Assembly (NCBI GenBank): GCA_020249505.1
Contig: JADCFN010000016.1
Location: 91,329 to 155,328, forward strand
Reading direction: 5' to 3'
DNA length: 64,000 nt
Source: Roseomonas sp.
GTDB lineage: Bacteria > Pseudomonadota > Alphaproteobacteria > Acetobacterales > Acetobacteraceae
Every line of letters starts with the position of its first letter. Position 1 is the first letter of the stretch. Under the pieces are notes generated by a model. It did no database searches. It was not told where the DNA came from and worked only from the letters and a program-made list of their open reading frames with translations. Shown here piece after piece: positions 8,407 to 18,803 of this stretch. The translations under genes and the position numbers were made by a program.

Positions 8407-9393
8407 GTGACCACCACTACCCGCCGTAGCCTATTGGCCGCCCCGCTGGCATTGAGCCCGCTCGCTGCGCCTGCCTATGCCCAGGCGCCTTGGCCAACGC
8501 GGCCTGTACGGATTGTGATTCCCTTCGGCACGGGGGGCGGGACGGATATCACCACACGGCTTTTGGCCCCCAAATTGGCGGAAATCCTGGGCCAGCCCGT
8601 GGTGCTGGAAAACCGCCCCGGCGCGGGCGGTGTGGTCGGCACGGATTATGTGGCAAAGCAGCCCGCCAATGGCGATGTTTTCGTGCTTTCCACCCTCTCC
8701 CCCATCGCACTCGCCCGCGGCCTGCCCGCCCCGGTGCCCTTTGATGCGCGGACCGATCTGGTGGCGGTAGCACCAACCGTCTTTGTGCCCATCGCGCTTG
8801 CTGTCACCACGCGCAATTTCGCGCCCACGACGGCCGCGGAATTCATCGCAACGCTGAAGGCGGCGCCTGGGCGCTATCAATATGGCTCCTCCGGCATTGG
8901 CACTTCGGGGCATATCGCCTCGGCCAGTTTCCTGGTGCGGACGGGGACAGAGGCCGTGCATGTGCCCTATCGCGGTGGCGGGCAGGTCTTTACCGCGCTG
9001 ACCGCCGGAGAAATTCAATTCTGCTGCGACATCCCCTCCATCCTGAAGGGGTTTCAGGATGCCGGCACGGCGCGGGTACTGTTTGTGGCGACCGATCAGC
9101 GGTCTTCCCTGCTGCCCAATGTGCCAACAGCGGCTGAGGCGGGAATAGCGGGCTATAAATCCCATTCCTGGTATGGCTTCTTCGCCCCGCGCGGCACGCC
9201 GGCCGCCATTGTGAACCGCATGGCAGCGGCGACCGAACAGGCGCTGGCCGATCCCGCCATCCATCAGCGCTTTGAGGAAATGGGCACCCCCGCCATGCGC
9301 GGCTACACGCCAGAGCGATTCGCGGCCTATGTGCGGGAGGAAATCGCCTTTTGGGAACCGGAAGTGCGCGGCCTTGGCATCAAGGCCGAGTAA
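8407..9393 (+). CDS. Bug-family tripartite tricarboxylate transporter receptor
   Basis: Periplasmic Bug/TctC solute receptor, 328 residues, starting at a GTG preceded by AAGGAGA. The N-terminus TTTTRRSLLAAP...AYAQA is a clear export signal with a twin arginine, and mature protein begins near APWPTRPVRIVIPFGTGGGTD, the ligand loop of the family. GIGTSGHIASA and HVPYRGGGQVF are the other characteristic segments. It is divergent from nrdA and convergent with rlmD, with no transporter membrane genes beside it. The ligand is probably a carboxylate or a related small acid, as known for the family. Confidence 0.92.
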   Translation: MTTTTRRSLLAAPLALSPLAAPAYAQAPWPTRPVRIVIPFGTGGGTDITTRLLAPKLAEILGQPVVLENRPGAGGVVGTDYVAKQPANGDVFVLSTLSPIALARGLPAPVPFDARTDLVAVAPTVFVPIALAVTTRNFAPTTAAEFIATLKAAPGRYQYGSSGIGTSGHIASASFLVRTGTEAVHVPYRGGGQVFTALTAGEIQFCCDIPSILKGFQDAGTARVLFVATDQRSSLLPNVPTAAEAGIAGYKSHSWYGFFAPRGTPAAIVNRMAAATEQALADPAIHQRFEEMGTPAMRGYTPERFAAYVREEIAFWEPEVRGLGIKAE

Positions 9394-9399
9394 GGCAGC

Positions 9400-10671
9400 C
9401 TATCGTTTCCCTTTGGCCGGCCGGCTGAGCGTGACGACCGCTTCTAACTGGCCGGACCACAAGAACTGATCAATCGGCGTGGCGGCATCCACCCGCCAGC
9501 CCTGATCGGCAAAGAAGCGCAAATCCCGCGCCAGTGCTTGCGGGTTGCAGGAAACATAAATCACCGCCGGCACGGCTGAACGCGCCAGTAAGCCCGCCTG
9601 TTCCTCGGCCCCGGCAAAGGGCGGGTCCAGCACCACAGCGGCAAAGGGCGCCAATTCCGCAACTGTCAGTGGCTGGCGCGCCAAATCGCGCCGCGTCGCG
9701 GCCAAGGGCAGCCCCGCCTTGGCGGCAGCATTGGCAAGGGCCGCCACCGCCGCGCCATCCGATTCGAAGGCCGTCACCCTGCCCCGCCGCGCCAAAGCGA
9801 GGCTGAGTGTGCCATAACCGGCATGAAGATCAGCAATCCTCCCGCGCCCGGCAAGCTTTGCGGGCAGGCCAGCCAGCATGGCGGCGATGATGGCCTGCTC
9901 GCCCTCGGGGCTCGCTTGCAGGAAGGCGCCCGGGGCGGGTGTCACCGCCACACCACTCAGCGTGATGGCGACCGGCTCAAGCTGGGCCGCGACCTCTTGC
10001 GGGCCATTGCCGCGCGCCCAGGCGATTCGCGCGAGTCCCTGCGCCGCCGCGAAGCCCGCGAGCAGCGCGCGCCCCGCCGCATCCAAAGTGCCATCGGTGC
10101 GGAGCAGCAGGTCAGGCCCGGTATCCAGCAGGTTCAGCACCGCCGAGCCATCGCGCTTCAGCGCCGGCAGGCGTGGCAGCAGATCGCGCAGCGGCTTCAG
10201 CACCGCGACCAGGCGCGGATGCAGCACCGGGCAGGCAGCGATATCCAGAATGGCCGCACTGCCCGCCGCGTGAAAGCCAAGCCGGAGCCCATCCGTCCCG
10301 CGCCTAATGGCGAAATCGGCCCGCCGACGCGCGCCGGGCGGCGTGGTGATGGTCTCGGCAATCGGGGCTTCGGCAAAACCGCCACGTGCCAAAGCCACCC
10401 GCAGCCGCTCTCGCTTCCAGGCGGCTTGGGGGGTAGGCGCCCAATGTTGCAGGGCGCAACCGCCGCAGCCTTCCAGAAAATGCGCGCAAGCAGGCGCGAT
10501 GCGATCAAGACTTGGGTTTAGGATTTCATGGATCGTGGCCAGCGCACCATCGCCGCGCTTGCCATTGATTTCGACATGCAGCCTTTCGCCCGGAAGCCCC
10601 TGCGGCACATAAATCGGGCCGGGGGCGATACCATCGCCACCCGCGCCCATACGCTCAATCAGGACTTCCAC
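9400..10671 (-). CDS. rlmD: 23S rRNA (uracil-C5)-methyltransferase, RlmD/RumA-like
   Basis: SAM-dependent RNA m5U methyltransferase of 423 residues. The N-terminal part resembles a TRAM domain (GDGIAPGPIYVPQGLPGERL), then comes the 4Fe-4S cysteine set C62, C69, C72 in CAHFLEGCGGC with a further cysteine in AACPVLHP. The C-terminal Rossmann domain has VVLDPPFAG and the catalytic cysteine in YVSCNP. Family members methylate U1939 or U747 of 23S rRNA, or tRNA U54; the Fe-S cluster favours the rRNA enzymes. It begins 19 bases downstream of gcdH on the same strand and may be cotranscribed. Confidence 0.88.
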   Translation of the reverse strand: MEVLIERMGAGGDGIAPGPIYVPQGLPGERLHVEINGKRGDGALATIHEILNPSLDRIAPACAHFLEGCGGCALQHWAPTPQAAWKRERLRVALARGGFAEAPIAETITTPPGARRRADFAIRRGTDGLRLGFHAAGSAAILDIAACPVLHPRLVAVLKPLRDLLPRLPALKRDGSAVLNLLDTGPDLLLRTDGTLDAAGRALLAGFAAAQGLARIAWARGNGPQEVAAQLEPVAITLSGVAVTPAPGAFLQASPEGEQAIIAAMLAGLPAKLAGRGRIADLHAGYGTLSLALARRGRVTAFESDGAAVAALANAAAKAGLPLAATRRDLARQPLTVAELAPFAAVVLDPPFAGAEEQAGLLARSAVPAVIYVSCNPQALARDLRFFADQGWRVDAATPIDQFLWSGQLEAVVTLSRPAKGKR

Positions 10672-10690
10672 GGCGGAGGCTTCGGCTTGA

Positions 10691-11893
10691 TCAGCCGAAG
10701 GCGTTCAACCCGGTCTGCGCCCGGCCCAGGATCAGCGCATGCACATCATGCGTGCCTTCGTAAGTATTGACCGTCTCAAGGTTCATCACGTGACGGATCA
10801 CATGATACTCATCAACAATGCCGTTGCCGCCATGCATGTCACGCGCAACGCGGGCAATGTCCAAAGCCTTGCCGCAATTATTGCGCTTGACCAGGCTGAT
10901 CATCTCGGGCGCGGCCTTGTGTTCATCAAACAGCCGCCCCACGCGCAGCACCGCATGCAGACCCAGCGTGATTTCGGTTTGCATATCAGCGAGCTTCTTT
11001 TGCACAAGCTGAGTCGCCGCCAGCGGCTTGCCGAACATGATGCGGTTCAGCGTGTAATCCCGCGCCGCATGCCAGCAGAATTCCGCCGCCCCCATGGCGC
11101 CCCAGGCAATGCCATAGCGCGCGCGATTGAGGCAGGAAAAGGGACCGGCCAGAGAACGCACGCCCGGCAGGCGGTTTTCCTCGGGGACGAAAACCTCATC
11201 CATCATAATCATGCCGGTGACGGAAGCGCGCAGGCTGAACTTGCCTTCGATTTTCGGCGTGGTCAGGCCCTTCATGCCGCGATCAAGCAAAAAGCCACGC
11301 AGAATGCCTTCATCATCCTTCGCCCAAACCAGGCAGACATCGGCGATGGGTGAATTGGAAATCCAGGTTTTGGAACCCGAAAGCTTCCAGCCGCCATCCA
11401 CCTTGGTCGCGCGCGTGCGCATCGAAGAAGGATCAGACCCGGCATCGGGTTCGGTCAGGCCAAAGCAGCCCACCCATTCCCCGGTGCGGAGCTTCGGCAG
11501 ATACTTCTGCTTCTGTTCTTCGGACCCATAGGCATGGATCGGGAACATCACGAGCGATGATTGCACGCTGAAGGCGCTGCGATAGCCGGAATCAACGCGC
11601 TCCACTTCGCGCGCCATCAGCCCATAGGCAACATAGGAAACGCCGGCGCAGCCATAGCCATCCAACGTGGCCCCCAGGAAACCCATTTCGCCGAATTCAT
11701 TCATGATCTCGCGATCGAAGCGCTCATGCCGATTGGCTTCAAGCACACGCGGCATCAGGCGTTCCTGGCAGAATTGCCGGGCGCTATCGCGAATCATGCG
11801 CTCTTCTTCCGTCAGCGCTTCTTCAAGCAGCAGCGGGTCTTCCCAGGTGAAGGGCGCAATGGCGGTCTTCTTCGGTGGGGTCACGACATTCAT
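10691..11893 (-). CDS. gcdH: Glutaryl-CoA dehydrogenase
   Basis: FAD-dependent acyl-CoA dehydrogenase of 400 residues that oxidatively decarboxylates glutaryl-CoA to crotonyl-CoA in lysine and tryptophan breakdown. Diagnostic segments are [50 protein letters not shown] and the C-terminal [15 protein letters not shown] with the catalytic glutamate; these separate GcdH from short- and medium-chain enzymes. Length is normal. It precedes rlmD on the same strand. Confidence 0.94.
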   Translation of the reverse strand: MNVVTPPKKTAIAPFTWEDPLLLEEALTEEERMIRDSARQFCQERLMPRVLEANRHERFDREIMNEFGEMGFLGATLDGYGCAGVSYVAYGLMAREVERVDSGYRSAFSVQSSLVMFPIHAYGSEEQKQKYLPKLRTGEWVGCFGLTEPDAGSDPSSMRTRATKVDGGWKLSGSKTWISNSPIADVCLVWAKDDEGILRGFLLDRGMKGLTTPKIEGKFSLRASVTGMIMMDEVFVPEENRLPGVRSLAGPFSCLNRARYGIAWGAMGAAEFCWHAARDYTLNRIMFGKPLAATQLVQKKLADMQTEITLGLHAVLRVGRLFDEHKAAPEMISLVKRNNCGKALDIARVARDMHGGNGIVDEYHVIRHVMNLETVNTYEGTHDVHALILGRAQTGLNAFG

Positions 11894-11950
11894 GTGGCTA
11901 TCCTCAACTCAAGCTTCGTCTTGGGCGATAAAATGGAGTTTGCGGGCGCG

Positions 11951-13759
11951 TCAGGCGGCGTCAACCTCTGGCGCGGCCTCGACCACCGCCGGTGCCGCAG
12001 CGCGGCGGGGCCGGGGAATCGGGATCAGCATAAAGGCCGGCACCAAATCACCGAACCCCTGCACGGGCGGGCCAAGATCATCGCGGCGGTCGCGGTTGCG
12101 ATAATCCCGATCCTGGCGCGGCGCTTCGCGGTCCCGGGTCGGCAGGTCACGCATGGCGGCTTCGCGCAGGGCGAATTCACTCGGCTGCGCGTCGCGGTCC
12201 CGCCGCGGCGCACGATCCCGGCGCGGAGCCTCACGCCCCTCTGGCGCATCGGGGCGTGGGCGACGTTCCGGGCGCTCCCGCCGCGCGGGGGCGTCGGCTG
12301 CGATTTCTTCCGGCGCTTCCGGGCGCGGGGCGCGTTCCTGACCATCGCGGCGGCCACGTTCCGGCCGGCCACGCGCGCCATCACGCCGATCCGGCCGACG
12401 CGCCGGACCGCCACGGCCGCGACCACGCTTGGTGGAGGTCATGGCTTCCTGAATTTCAGCTTCCGTCACCGGCTCCAGCCCTTCAATATCCAGAAGGGGG
12501 ATGGGTTTGCCGGTCAGTTTTTCGATGGCGGCGACATTCTTCGCATCATCGGCGGTCGCGATCGTATAGGCATGGCCTTCACGCCCGGCGCGGCCGGTGC
12601 GGCCAATGCGGTGCACGTAATCTTCCGAATGGAAGGGCACATCGAAATTGAACACATGCGACAAGCCGCCGATATCAAGACCGCGTGCGGCGACATCGGA
12701 ACAGACCAGCAGCTGCAATTCATCCGCCTTGAAGGCATTGAGTGTCGCGAAGCGTTGCGATTGATCCATATCGCCATGCAAGGCGCCCACGCTGAAGCCG
12801 TGCTTCTTCAGCGATTTATACAGGATATCCACTTCGATCTTGCGATTGCAGAAGATCAGCGCATTCGTCACCTGTTCGCGCCGGATCAGCCGACGCAACG
12901 CCTCGCGCTTATCAGAAGGCTGCACGTAAGCGAGGCCAGTTGTGATCGTGGTCGCCACCGAAGCCGGCCGGGTAACCGTGATTTCCTTCGGGTTGGACAG
13001 GAAGGCATCAGCTAGGCGGCGGATTTCCGGCGCCATGGTGGCGCTGAAGAACAAAGTCTGGCGCAAGGGCGGCAGCATGGAGACAATACGCTCCACATCC
13101 GGAATAAAGCCCATATCGAGCATCCGGTCCGCTTCATCAATCACCAGCACCTTGCAATCGGCGAGCAAGACGCGGCCACGATCAAACAAATCAAGCAGGC
13201 GACCAGGGGTCGCGATCAGTACATCCACGCCCTTTTCCAGCACATCGCGCTGGTCATTCATGCTCTCACCACCGATCAGCAGCGCGTGGTTGAGCTTCAG
13301 GTATTTGCCGTATTTTTCGAAGTTTTCCGCGACCTGCAACGCCAATTCGCGGGTCGGTTCCAGGATCAGGCTGCGCGGCATACGCGCCTTGGCGCGCGAT
13401 CCGGTCAGGATATCCAGCATGGGCAGCACGAAGGACGCGGTTTTGCCCGTGCCGGTTTGCGCGCATCCCAGCACATCGCGGCCCATCAGCACCTGCGGGA
13501 TCGCCTGTTCCTGAATGGGCGTTGGGTGGCGATAGCCGGATTCCGTCACCGCCTTCACGATTTCCTCAGACAGGCCGATGGAATCGAATGTCGTGCGGTC
13601 TTCCTCGGCAGCCGGCGCGGCTTCGGGCGCGGTTTCTTCCGCCACGGGGGCGGTCTCGGCTGGCGCGGTTTCCGGCGTCTCAGGCGGCACGGGCAGGGTT
13701 TGCGGGTCGGCTTGGACAGCCTCGGCGGCAGTCACTTCAGTATTTTCGTTCAACTTCAA
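11951..13759 (-). CDS. DEAD-box RNA helicase with arginine-rich C-terminal tail
   Basis: ATP-dependent RNA helicase, 602 residues. An N-terminal Pro/Ala/Glu-rich stretch (about 1-55) is followed by the Q motif (FDSIGLSEEIVKAV), Walker A AQTGTGKT, PTRELALQ, VIDEADRMLD, SAT and HRIGRTGR. The last 150 or so residues are Arg/Asp/Pro-rich and disordered-looking, typical of RNA-binding tails in RhlE/CsdA-like helicases of alphaproteobacteria. It probably remodels rRNA or mRNA secondary structure. Which named helicase it equals cannot be fixed from sequence alone. Confidence 0.94.
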   Translation of the reverse strand: MKLNENTEVTAAEAVQADPQTLPVPPETPETAPAETAPVAEETAPEAAPAAEEDRTTFDSIGLSEEIVKAVTESGYRHPTPIQEQAIPQVLMGRDVLGCAQTGTGKTASFVLPMLDILTGSRAKARMPRSLILEPTRELALQVAENFEKYGKYLKLNHALLIGGESMNDQRDVLEKGVDVLIATPGRLLDLFDRGRVLLADCKVLVIDEADRMLDMGFIPDVERIVSMLPPLRQTLFFSATMAPEIRRLADAFLSNPKEITVTRPASVATTITTGLAYVQPSDKREALRRLIRREQVTNALIFCNRKIEVDILYKSLKKHGFSVGALHGDMDQSQRFATLNAFKADELQLLVCSDVAARGLDIGGLSHVFNFDVPFHSEDYVHRIGRTGRAGREGHAYTIATADDAKNVAAIEKLTGKPIPLLDIEGLEPVTEAEIQEAMTSTKRGRGRGGPARRPDRRDGARGRPERGRRDGQERAPRPEAPEEIAADAPARRERPERRPRPDAPEGREAPRRDRAPRRDRDAQPSEFALREAAMRDLPTRDREAPRQDRDYRNRDRRDDLGPPVQGFGDLVPAFMLIPIPRPRRAAAPAVVEAAPEVDAA

Positions 13760-13970
13760 TCGCTTTCTAGGCCCGCGCTGCGAGCGCTTGGCGGTGGGTG
13801 CGGGAAAGGCCGAGCCCCGGCGGGGCGCGCATGCCGGGGCCGGCGGATCCGGCCCGCCTATCCGCGAGCGATGTCCCTATGCGCCGAAGCGGCGCGAGAA
13901 TCAAGGATTTCCGTTGTCTTGGGCCGGGGTTACCTGGACGGTGGCGCCGCTGCGGGGATAGTTTCGGTCC

Positions 13971-14669
13971 ATGGCTCAGAACGAAACCCTTTTATTGCTC
14001 CCTGGCATGCTCTGCGATGCCCGGCTTTGGCGCCACCAGATCGAAGCCTTCAGCGCCTCCCGCCGTGTGGTGGTGGCCTGCCTGACGGGGCAGGACAGCA
14101 TCGGTGCCATGGCGGAAGCGGCTCTTGCCGGGCTGGATGGACCATTGGCGGTCGCGGGGCTTTCCATGGGGGGTCATGTAGCGCTGGAGGTGGTGCGCCG
14201 CGCGCCGGGGCAGGTCAAGCGCCTAGCGCTATTCGACAATTCGGCCCGCGCGGATACGCCAGAACAAACAGAACGCCGGCGCGGATTGCTCACCCTTGCC
14301 CAGACCGGGCGTTTTCGCGGCGTGACGCCACGCCTGCTGCCCATGCTGGTGCATCCTTCCCGCCTGGAAAGCCCCTTGGCGGCTGAGGTGATGGCCATGG
14401 CGGAACGGGTTGGTCGTGACGCTTTCCTCCGCCAGCAAACCGCGCTTAGCGGGCGCATTGATTCCAGACCCCATCTGCCCGCGATACGCGCCAAGACGCT
14501 GGTCGCTGTAGGCGAGGATGATGTGATGACGCCGCCTTACCTGGCCGAGGAAATGGCCGCCGCGATTCCCGGCGCGCATCTGGTGCGCTTCACCGGGTCA
14601 GGACACTTGCCTAGCATGGAAGTGCCCGAAGCAGTGAATGCCGCGATGGCCGAATGGCTGGCCGACTGA
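13971..14669 (+). CDS. Alpha/beta-fold hydrolase
   Basis: Cytosolic alpha/beta hydrolase, 232 residues. The oxyanion loop LLPGMLCDARLW opens the protein, the nucleophile elbow GLSMGGH places the catalytic serine at about S65, and VGEDDVMTPP and GSGHLPSME supply the acid and histidine. It resembles the esterase/3-oxoadipate-enol-lactonase branch, but the substrate is unknown. It stands alone, divergent from the helicase and ending at a strong terminator shared with aconitase. The 211 bases before it hold no other gene I can support. Confidence 0.85.
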   Translation: MAQNETLLLLPGMLCDARLWRHQIEAFSASRRVVVACLTGQDSIGAMAEAALAGLDGPLAVAGLSMGGHVALEVVRRAPGQVKRLALFDNSARADTPEQTERRRGLLTLAQTGRFRGVTPRLLPMLVHPSRLESPLAAEVMAMAERVGRDAFLRQQTALSGRIDSRPHLPAIRAKTLVAVGEDDVMTPPYLAEEMAAAIPGAHLVRFTGSGHLPSMEVPEAVNAAMAEWLAD

Positions 14670-14673
14670 ACAC

Positions 14674-14708
14674 AAAAAAGCGCGGCCCTTTCGGCGCCGC
14701 GCCTTTTT
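14674..14708. terminator. Bidirectional rho-independent terminator
   Basis: A-tract, 7-bp perfect stem GCGCGGC / GCCGCGC with a nine-base loop, then T-tract. A-tract and T-tract flank the stem, so it can stop both the hydrolase gene (plus) and aconitase (minus). Confidence 0.9.
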
Positions 14709-14724
14709 GTAACCGGGGCCGATA

Positions 14725-17421
14725 TCAGGCCGCCTTCGCCATCTCGCGCAACACGTAATGCAGGATGCCGCCATTCTTGTAGTATTCCACCTCATCGGTG
14801 GTATCCACACGGCAGAGCACCTGGGTCTTCACCTGAGACCCATCAGCGCGGGTGATGACAACATCCATCATCATGCGTGGCGAAAGCTTTTCCACGCCCA
14901 GGATATCAATCATCTCATCGCCCGTCAGGCCAAGGCTTTGGCGGCTTTCGCCTTCCTTAAACACCAGCGGCAGCACGCCCATGCCGACCAGGTTTGAACG
15001 ATGGATACGCTCAAAACTTTCGGCAATCACGGCCTTGATGCCAAGCAGATAAGTGCCCTTCGCCGCCCAATCGCGCGAAGACCCCGTGCCATATTCCTTG
15101 CCGCCAATCACCACCAGCGGCACGCCTTCATTCTTGTAGCGCATCGCCGTGGTGTAGATCGGCGCCACATCACCTGAAGGGTAGTGCTTGGAAATGCCAC
15201 CTTCCACGCCGGGCACCATTTCATTGCGGATACGCGGATTGGCGAAGGTGCCGCGCATCATCACCTGATGGTTGCCGCGCCGCGCGCCATAGCTGTTGAA
15301 ATCCGCCTGACGCACCTGGTGTTCCAGCAGATACTCACCCGCCGGCGACGCCTTCCGGATATTCCCCGCAGGCGAAATGTGGTCGGTGGTGATCGAGTCC
15401 GCGAGCTGCGCCAGGATCCGCGCGCCCTTCACATCGCCCACCGGCTTCGGATCGGCCGTCATGCCTTCAAAATACGGCGGGTTCTGCACATAGGTGCTGC
15501 CCGAATTCCAGCGATAGGTATCGCTGCCCGCTTCGACGCGAATGGCCTGCCATTGCGTCGGGCCTTTGAAGACATCGCCATAGCGTTCCTGGAACATCTC
15601 ACGCGTCACAGCGGCGTGAACCGTGTCGTTCACTTCCTTCTGCGTCGGCCAGATGTCCTTCAGGTAAACCGGCTGGCCATCGCGGCCAGTGCCAATCGGT
15701 TCTTTCGTCAAATCCTTGCGGATCGTGCCGGCCAGCGCATAGGCCACCACCAACGGCGGCGAGGCGAGGTAATTGGCGCGCACATTGGCATGCACGCGGC
15801 CTTCGAAGTTGCGATTGCCCGACAGCACCGAAACGCCAACGAGCTTGTTGTTTTCAATCGCATCCACAATGGCATCCGGCAGCGGGCCGGAATTGCCGAT
15901 GCAGGTGGTACAGCCATAGCCCACGGTCTGGAAGCCAAGCGCGTCCAGATGCGGCGTCAGCCCCGCCTTGTTCAGATATTCCGTCACCACCTGGGACCCA
16001 GGCGCGAGAGAAGTCTTCACCCAAGGCTTCGCCGTCAGGCCCTTTTCCACCGCCTTCTTCGCCACCAGCCCGGCTGCCACCAGCACATAGGGGTTCGATG
16101 TATTGGTGCAGGAAGTGATGGCCGCGATCACGACATCGCCATGGCCGAGGTCATAATTCGCCCCTTCCACCGGCACGCGCAGATCCGCCTGATCCCCCGG
16201 CACGCCCATGGTTCCCGCAGCCAAATCCTTCAGGAAGGCCGGCGCGGCGTTGCTGAGCGCCACGCGATCCTGCGGCCGCTTCGGCCCTGCCATGGAGGGT
16301 TCCACCGTGCTGAGATCAAGTTCTAGCGTATCGGTAAACACCGGATCGGGCATGCCTTCCTCACGGAACATGCCCTGCGCCTTCAAATAGTCGCGCGTCA
16401 GCTTGATGCGATGCTCATCACGGCCGGACAGGCGCAAATATTCCAGCGTGGTGTCATCCACCGGGAAGAAGCCGCAGGTCGCGCCATATTCGGGGGCCAT
16501 ATTGCCAATGGTGGCACGATCCGCGAGCGGCAGATGTGCCAGACCCGGACCAAAGAATTCCACGAACTTACCGACCACGCCCTTCTTGCGCAGCATTTGC
16601 GTGACCGTCAGCACAAGATCGGTGGCGGTGACACCTTCCTTCACCGAACCCGTCAGCTTGAAGCCGATGACATCGGGGATCAGCATGGCAATCGGCTGGC
16701 CGAGCATGGCGGCTTCGGCTTCAATGCCGCCGACACCCCAGCCCAGCACGCCAAGGCCATTGACCATGGTGGTGTGGCTATCCGTGCCATAGCAGGAATC
16801 GGGGAAGGCGAAGACATCGCCGGTATCCGTCGCGGTCCAAACGACTTGCGCCAGATATTCCAGATTGACCTGGTGGCAAATGCCTGTGCCCGGCGGCACA
16901 ACGCGGAAATTATTGAAGGCTTCCTGACCCCAGCGGAGGAATTCGTAACGCTCCCCATTCCGCTCAAACTCAATATCCACATTCTGCTTGAGCGAGGATG
17001 CGGTGCCGGAGACATCCACCATCACCGAATGGTCAATCACAAGGTCCACAGGCACCAGCGGGTTCACCTTGCGCGGGTCACCGCCCAGGCCAAGCAGGGC
17101 ATCGCGCATGGCGGCAAGGTCCACCACGGCGGGGACGCCGGTGAAATCCTGGAGCAGGATGCGCGCGGGGCGGAAGGGCACTTCCTTATCGGAACGGCCT
17201 TCCTTCACCCATTCGGCGATCTTCTTCGCATCATCCACCGTATAGGAACGGCCATCTTCGAAGCGCAGCACATTTTCCAGCAGCACCTTGAGGCTATAGG
17301 GCAGGCGGGTGATGTCGCCGATGCTCTTCGCTGCCTCGGGCAGGCTGAAATAATGATAGGTCTTGCCGTCAACACTGAGCGTGCGACGAGTCTTCAGGCT
17401 GTCTTGCCCGATCATCCGCAT
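14725..17421 (-). CDS. acnA: Aconitate hydratase A
   Basis: TCA-cycle enzyme that interconverts citrate and isocitrate with a 4Fe-4S cluster. At 898 residues it is full length for the AcnA/IRP type. Cluster cysteines are in [10 protein letters not shown] and [12 protein letters not shown]; other family marks are [18 protein letters not shown], the C-terminal swivel segment [17 protein letters not shown] and [18 protein letters not shown]. It is monocistronic in appearance, with the shared terminator after it and the divergent ccmA before it. Confidence 0.97.
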   Translation of the reverse strand: MRMIGQDSLKTRRTLSVDGKTYHYFSLPEAAKSIGDITRLPYSLKVLLENVLRFEDGRSYTVDDAKKIAEWVKEGRSDKEVPFRPARILLQDFTGVPAVVDLAAMRDALLGLGGDPRKVNPLVPVDLVIDHSVMVDVSGTASSLKQNVDIEFERNGERYEFLRWGQEAFNNFRVVPPGTGICHQVNLEYLAQVVWTATDTGDVFAFPDSCYGTDSHTTMVNGLGVLGWGVGGIEAEAAMLGQPIAMLIPDVIGFKLTGSVKEGVTATDLVLTVTQMLRKKGVVGKFVEFFGPGLAHLPLADRATIGNMAPEYGATCGFFPVDDTTLEYLRLSGRDEHRIKLTRDYLKAQGMFREEGMPDPVFTDTLELDLSTVEPSMAGPKRPQDRVALSNAAPAFLKDLAAGTMGVPGDQADLRVPVEGANYDLGHGDVVIAAITSCTNTSNPYVLVAAGLVAKKAVEKGLTAKPWVKTSLAPGSQVVTEYLNKAGLTPHLDALGFQTVGYGCTTCIGNSGPLPDAIVDAIENNKLVGVSVLSGNRNFEGRVHANVRANYLASPPLVVAYALAGTIRKDLTKEPIGTGRDGQPVYLKDIWPTQKEVNDTVHAAVTREMFQERYGDVFKGPTQWQAIRVEAGSDTYRWNSGSTYVQNPPYFEGMTADPKPVGDVKGARILAQLADSITTDHISPAGNIRKASPAGEYLLEHQVRQADFNSYGARRGNHQVMMRGTFANPRIRNEMVPGVEGGISKHYPSGDVAPIYTTAMRYKNEGVPLVVIGGKEYGTGSSRDWAAKGTYLLGIKAVIAESFERIHRSNLVGMGVLPLVFKEGESRQSLGLTGDEMIDILGVEKLSPRMMMDVVITRADGSQVKTQVLCRVDTTDEVEYYKNGGILHYVLREMAKAA

Positions 17422-17484
17422 GGCTGATTACCCTTCCTCAAGCGCGCTGGCCTTGCGTGACCGCGCCAATGGCGGCTTTAAAGC

Positions 17485-18132
17485 ATGAGGACGGGATGCG
17501 GTCCATTGGCGAGGGGGCGGATTTTGGCGGCGGGGCAACCCATTTTGGACGTGTTGGACCTTGCCTGCATCCGCGGTGATCGGGCGGTGTTTGCTGGGCT
17601 CAGCTTCTCCGTGCCGGCGGGCGGCGCGCTGCTGCTGACCGGGGCCAATGGGGCGGGGAAATCGAGCTTACTTCGCGTTATTGCCGGGCTGCTGTCGGCC
17701 GCGGGCGGTGAGGTGCTGCTGGAAGGTACGCCCGCGCGGTCAGACCCTACGGGCCATGCGCTCAGGCTGCGCTATATCTCCAGCCAGGATGCGCTGAAAC
17801 CGGCGCTGACGGTGGCCGAAAATTTGGCCCTTTATGCTGCGCTTTGGGGCGGCGAGGTGACGCGGGCGCTGGAAGCGCTTGGCCTTGGCGCTTTGGCATC
17901 GCTGCCCGGGCGGGTGTTGTCCACTGGGCAAAGTCGGCGTTTAGCCTTGGCGCGGCTGGCCTTAGCGCCGGCGCGGCTTTGGCTCCTGGATGAACCTAGC
18001 CTTGGGTTGGATGCGGCCTCTGTCGCGCGGCTGGGCACGCTGATGGCGCGTCACCGTGCTGCCGGCGGCGCCATTCTGGCCGCGACCCACCTTCCCTTGC
18101 CGCTGCCAGATGCGCGGGAGCTGAAGCTATGA
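17485..18132 (+). CDS. ccmA: Haem exporter ATP-binding protein CcmA
   Basis: ATPase of the CcmABCD system for cytochrome c maturation, which drives release of haem-loaded CcmE at the inner membrane. Of 215 residues, Walker A is TGANGAGKSS, the signature is LSTGQSRRLALARL, typical of CcmA rather than of other ABC proteins, and Walker B is LWLLDEPSLGLD. The ATG at 17485 gives about 20 residues before the usual CcmA start; an in-frame TTG at 17524 is an alternative. Its last four bases overlap ccmB. Confidence 0.92.
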   Translation: MRTGCGPLARGRILAAGQPILDVLDLACIRGDRAVFAGLSFSVPAGGALLLTGANGAGKSSLLRVIAGLLSAAGGEVLLEGTPARSDPTGHALRLRYISSQDALKPALTVAENLALYAALWGGEVTRALEALGLGALASLPGRVLSTGQSRRLALARLALAPARLWLLDEPSLGLDAASVARLGTLMARHRAAGGAILAATHLPLPLPDARELKL

Positions 18133-18803
18133 GCGGGGGCGTGTTTGGTGGGTTCCTGGCGGTGCTGGGTCGCGAATGGAAGCTCGCGCTTCGCCACCCC
18201 TCCGATACGCTGGCGGCTGTTTTGTTCTTTGTACTGGTGGCAGCGCTGTTCCCCTTCGGCGTCGGCCCGGCGCCGGAGACGCTTTCCCGCCTTGCCCCGG
18301 GCGCCTTGCTCGCCGCCGCATTGCTCGCCGCGCTTTTGCCGCTTGATCGGCTTTTTGGGGCGGAGGCGGAGGATGGCTCGCTCGATCAATTGCTGCTTTC
18401 CGGCCTGCCGCGCGGGGTGCTGGCGGCGGCCAAGGCGCTCGGCCATTGGCTGACCACGGGCGTGCCGCTGATTGCCGCAACGCCCATTGCGGCGGCAATG
18501 CTCAATTTGCCGGTGGAAGCTTGGGGGGTCGCGATGATGGCGCTTGCCTTGGCGACCGCGCTTTTGTCGCTGCTGGGTACTTTGGGGGCAGCGCTGACAC
18601 TTGGCGCCAGGCGTGGCGGCGTGCTGCTGCCCTTGCTGGTTTTGCCGCTCGCGATTCCGGCGGTGATTTTCGGCGCGGCGGCGATTGAAGCCGCCAGCGC
18701 CGGGCTTTCCGCCACCCCTTTTCTGCTGCTCCTGGGGGCGGGGGTATCGCTTGCAGCACCGCTCGCGCCCCTAGCGGCGGGGGCGGCGCTTGGCGGAGAT
18801 TAG
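18129..18803 (+). CDS. ccmB: Haem exporter permease CcmB
   Basis: Membrane subunit partner of CcmA, 224 residues with about six hydrophobic segments. The opening FLAVLGREWKLALRHPSD and the middle GSLDQLLLSGLP are characteristic of CcmB. Start and ccmA stop overlap as ATGA, implying translational coupling. CcmC, CcmD and CcmE genes, often next, are not here: the following gene is on the other strand and the two coding regions overlap by four bases at their 3' ends. Confidence 0.92.
   Translation: MSGGVFGGFLAVLGREWKLALRHPSDTLAAVLFFVLVAALFPFGVGPAPETLSRLAPGALLAAALLAALLPLDRLFGAEAEDGSLDQLLLSGLPRGVLAAAKALGHWLTTGVPLIAATPIAAAMLNLPVEAWGVAMMALALATALLSLLGTLGAALTLGARRGGVLLPLLVLPLAIPAVIFGAAAIEAASAGLSATPFLLLLGAGVSLAAPLAPLAAGAALGGD

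Noticed and set aside
11561..13015. 484-residue plus-strand ORF opposite gcdH and the DEAD-box helicase
   Set aside because: Spans two genes with clear families and has no motif of its own; typical antisense shadow.
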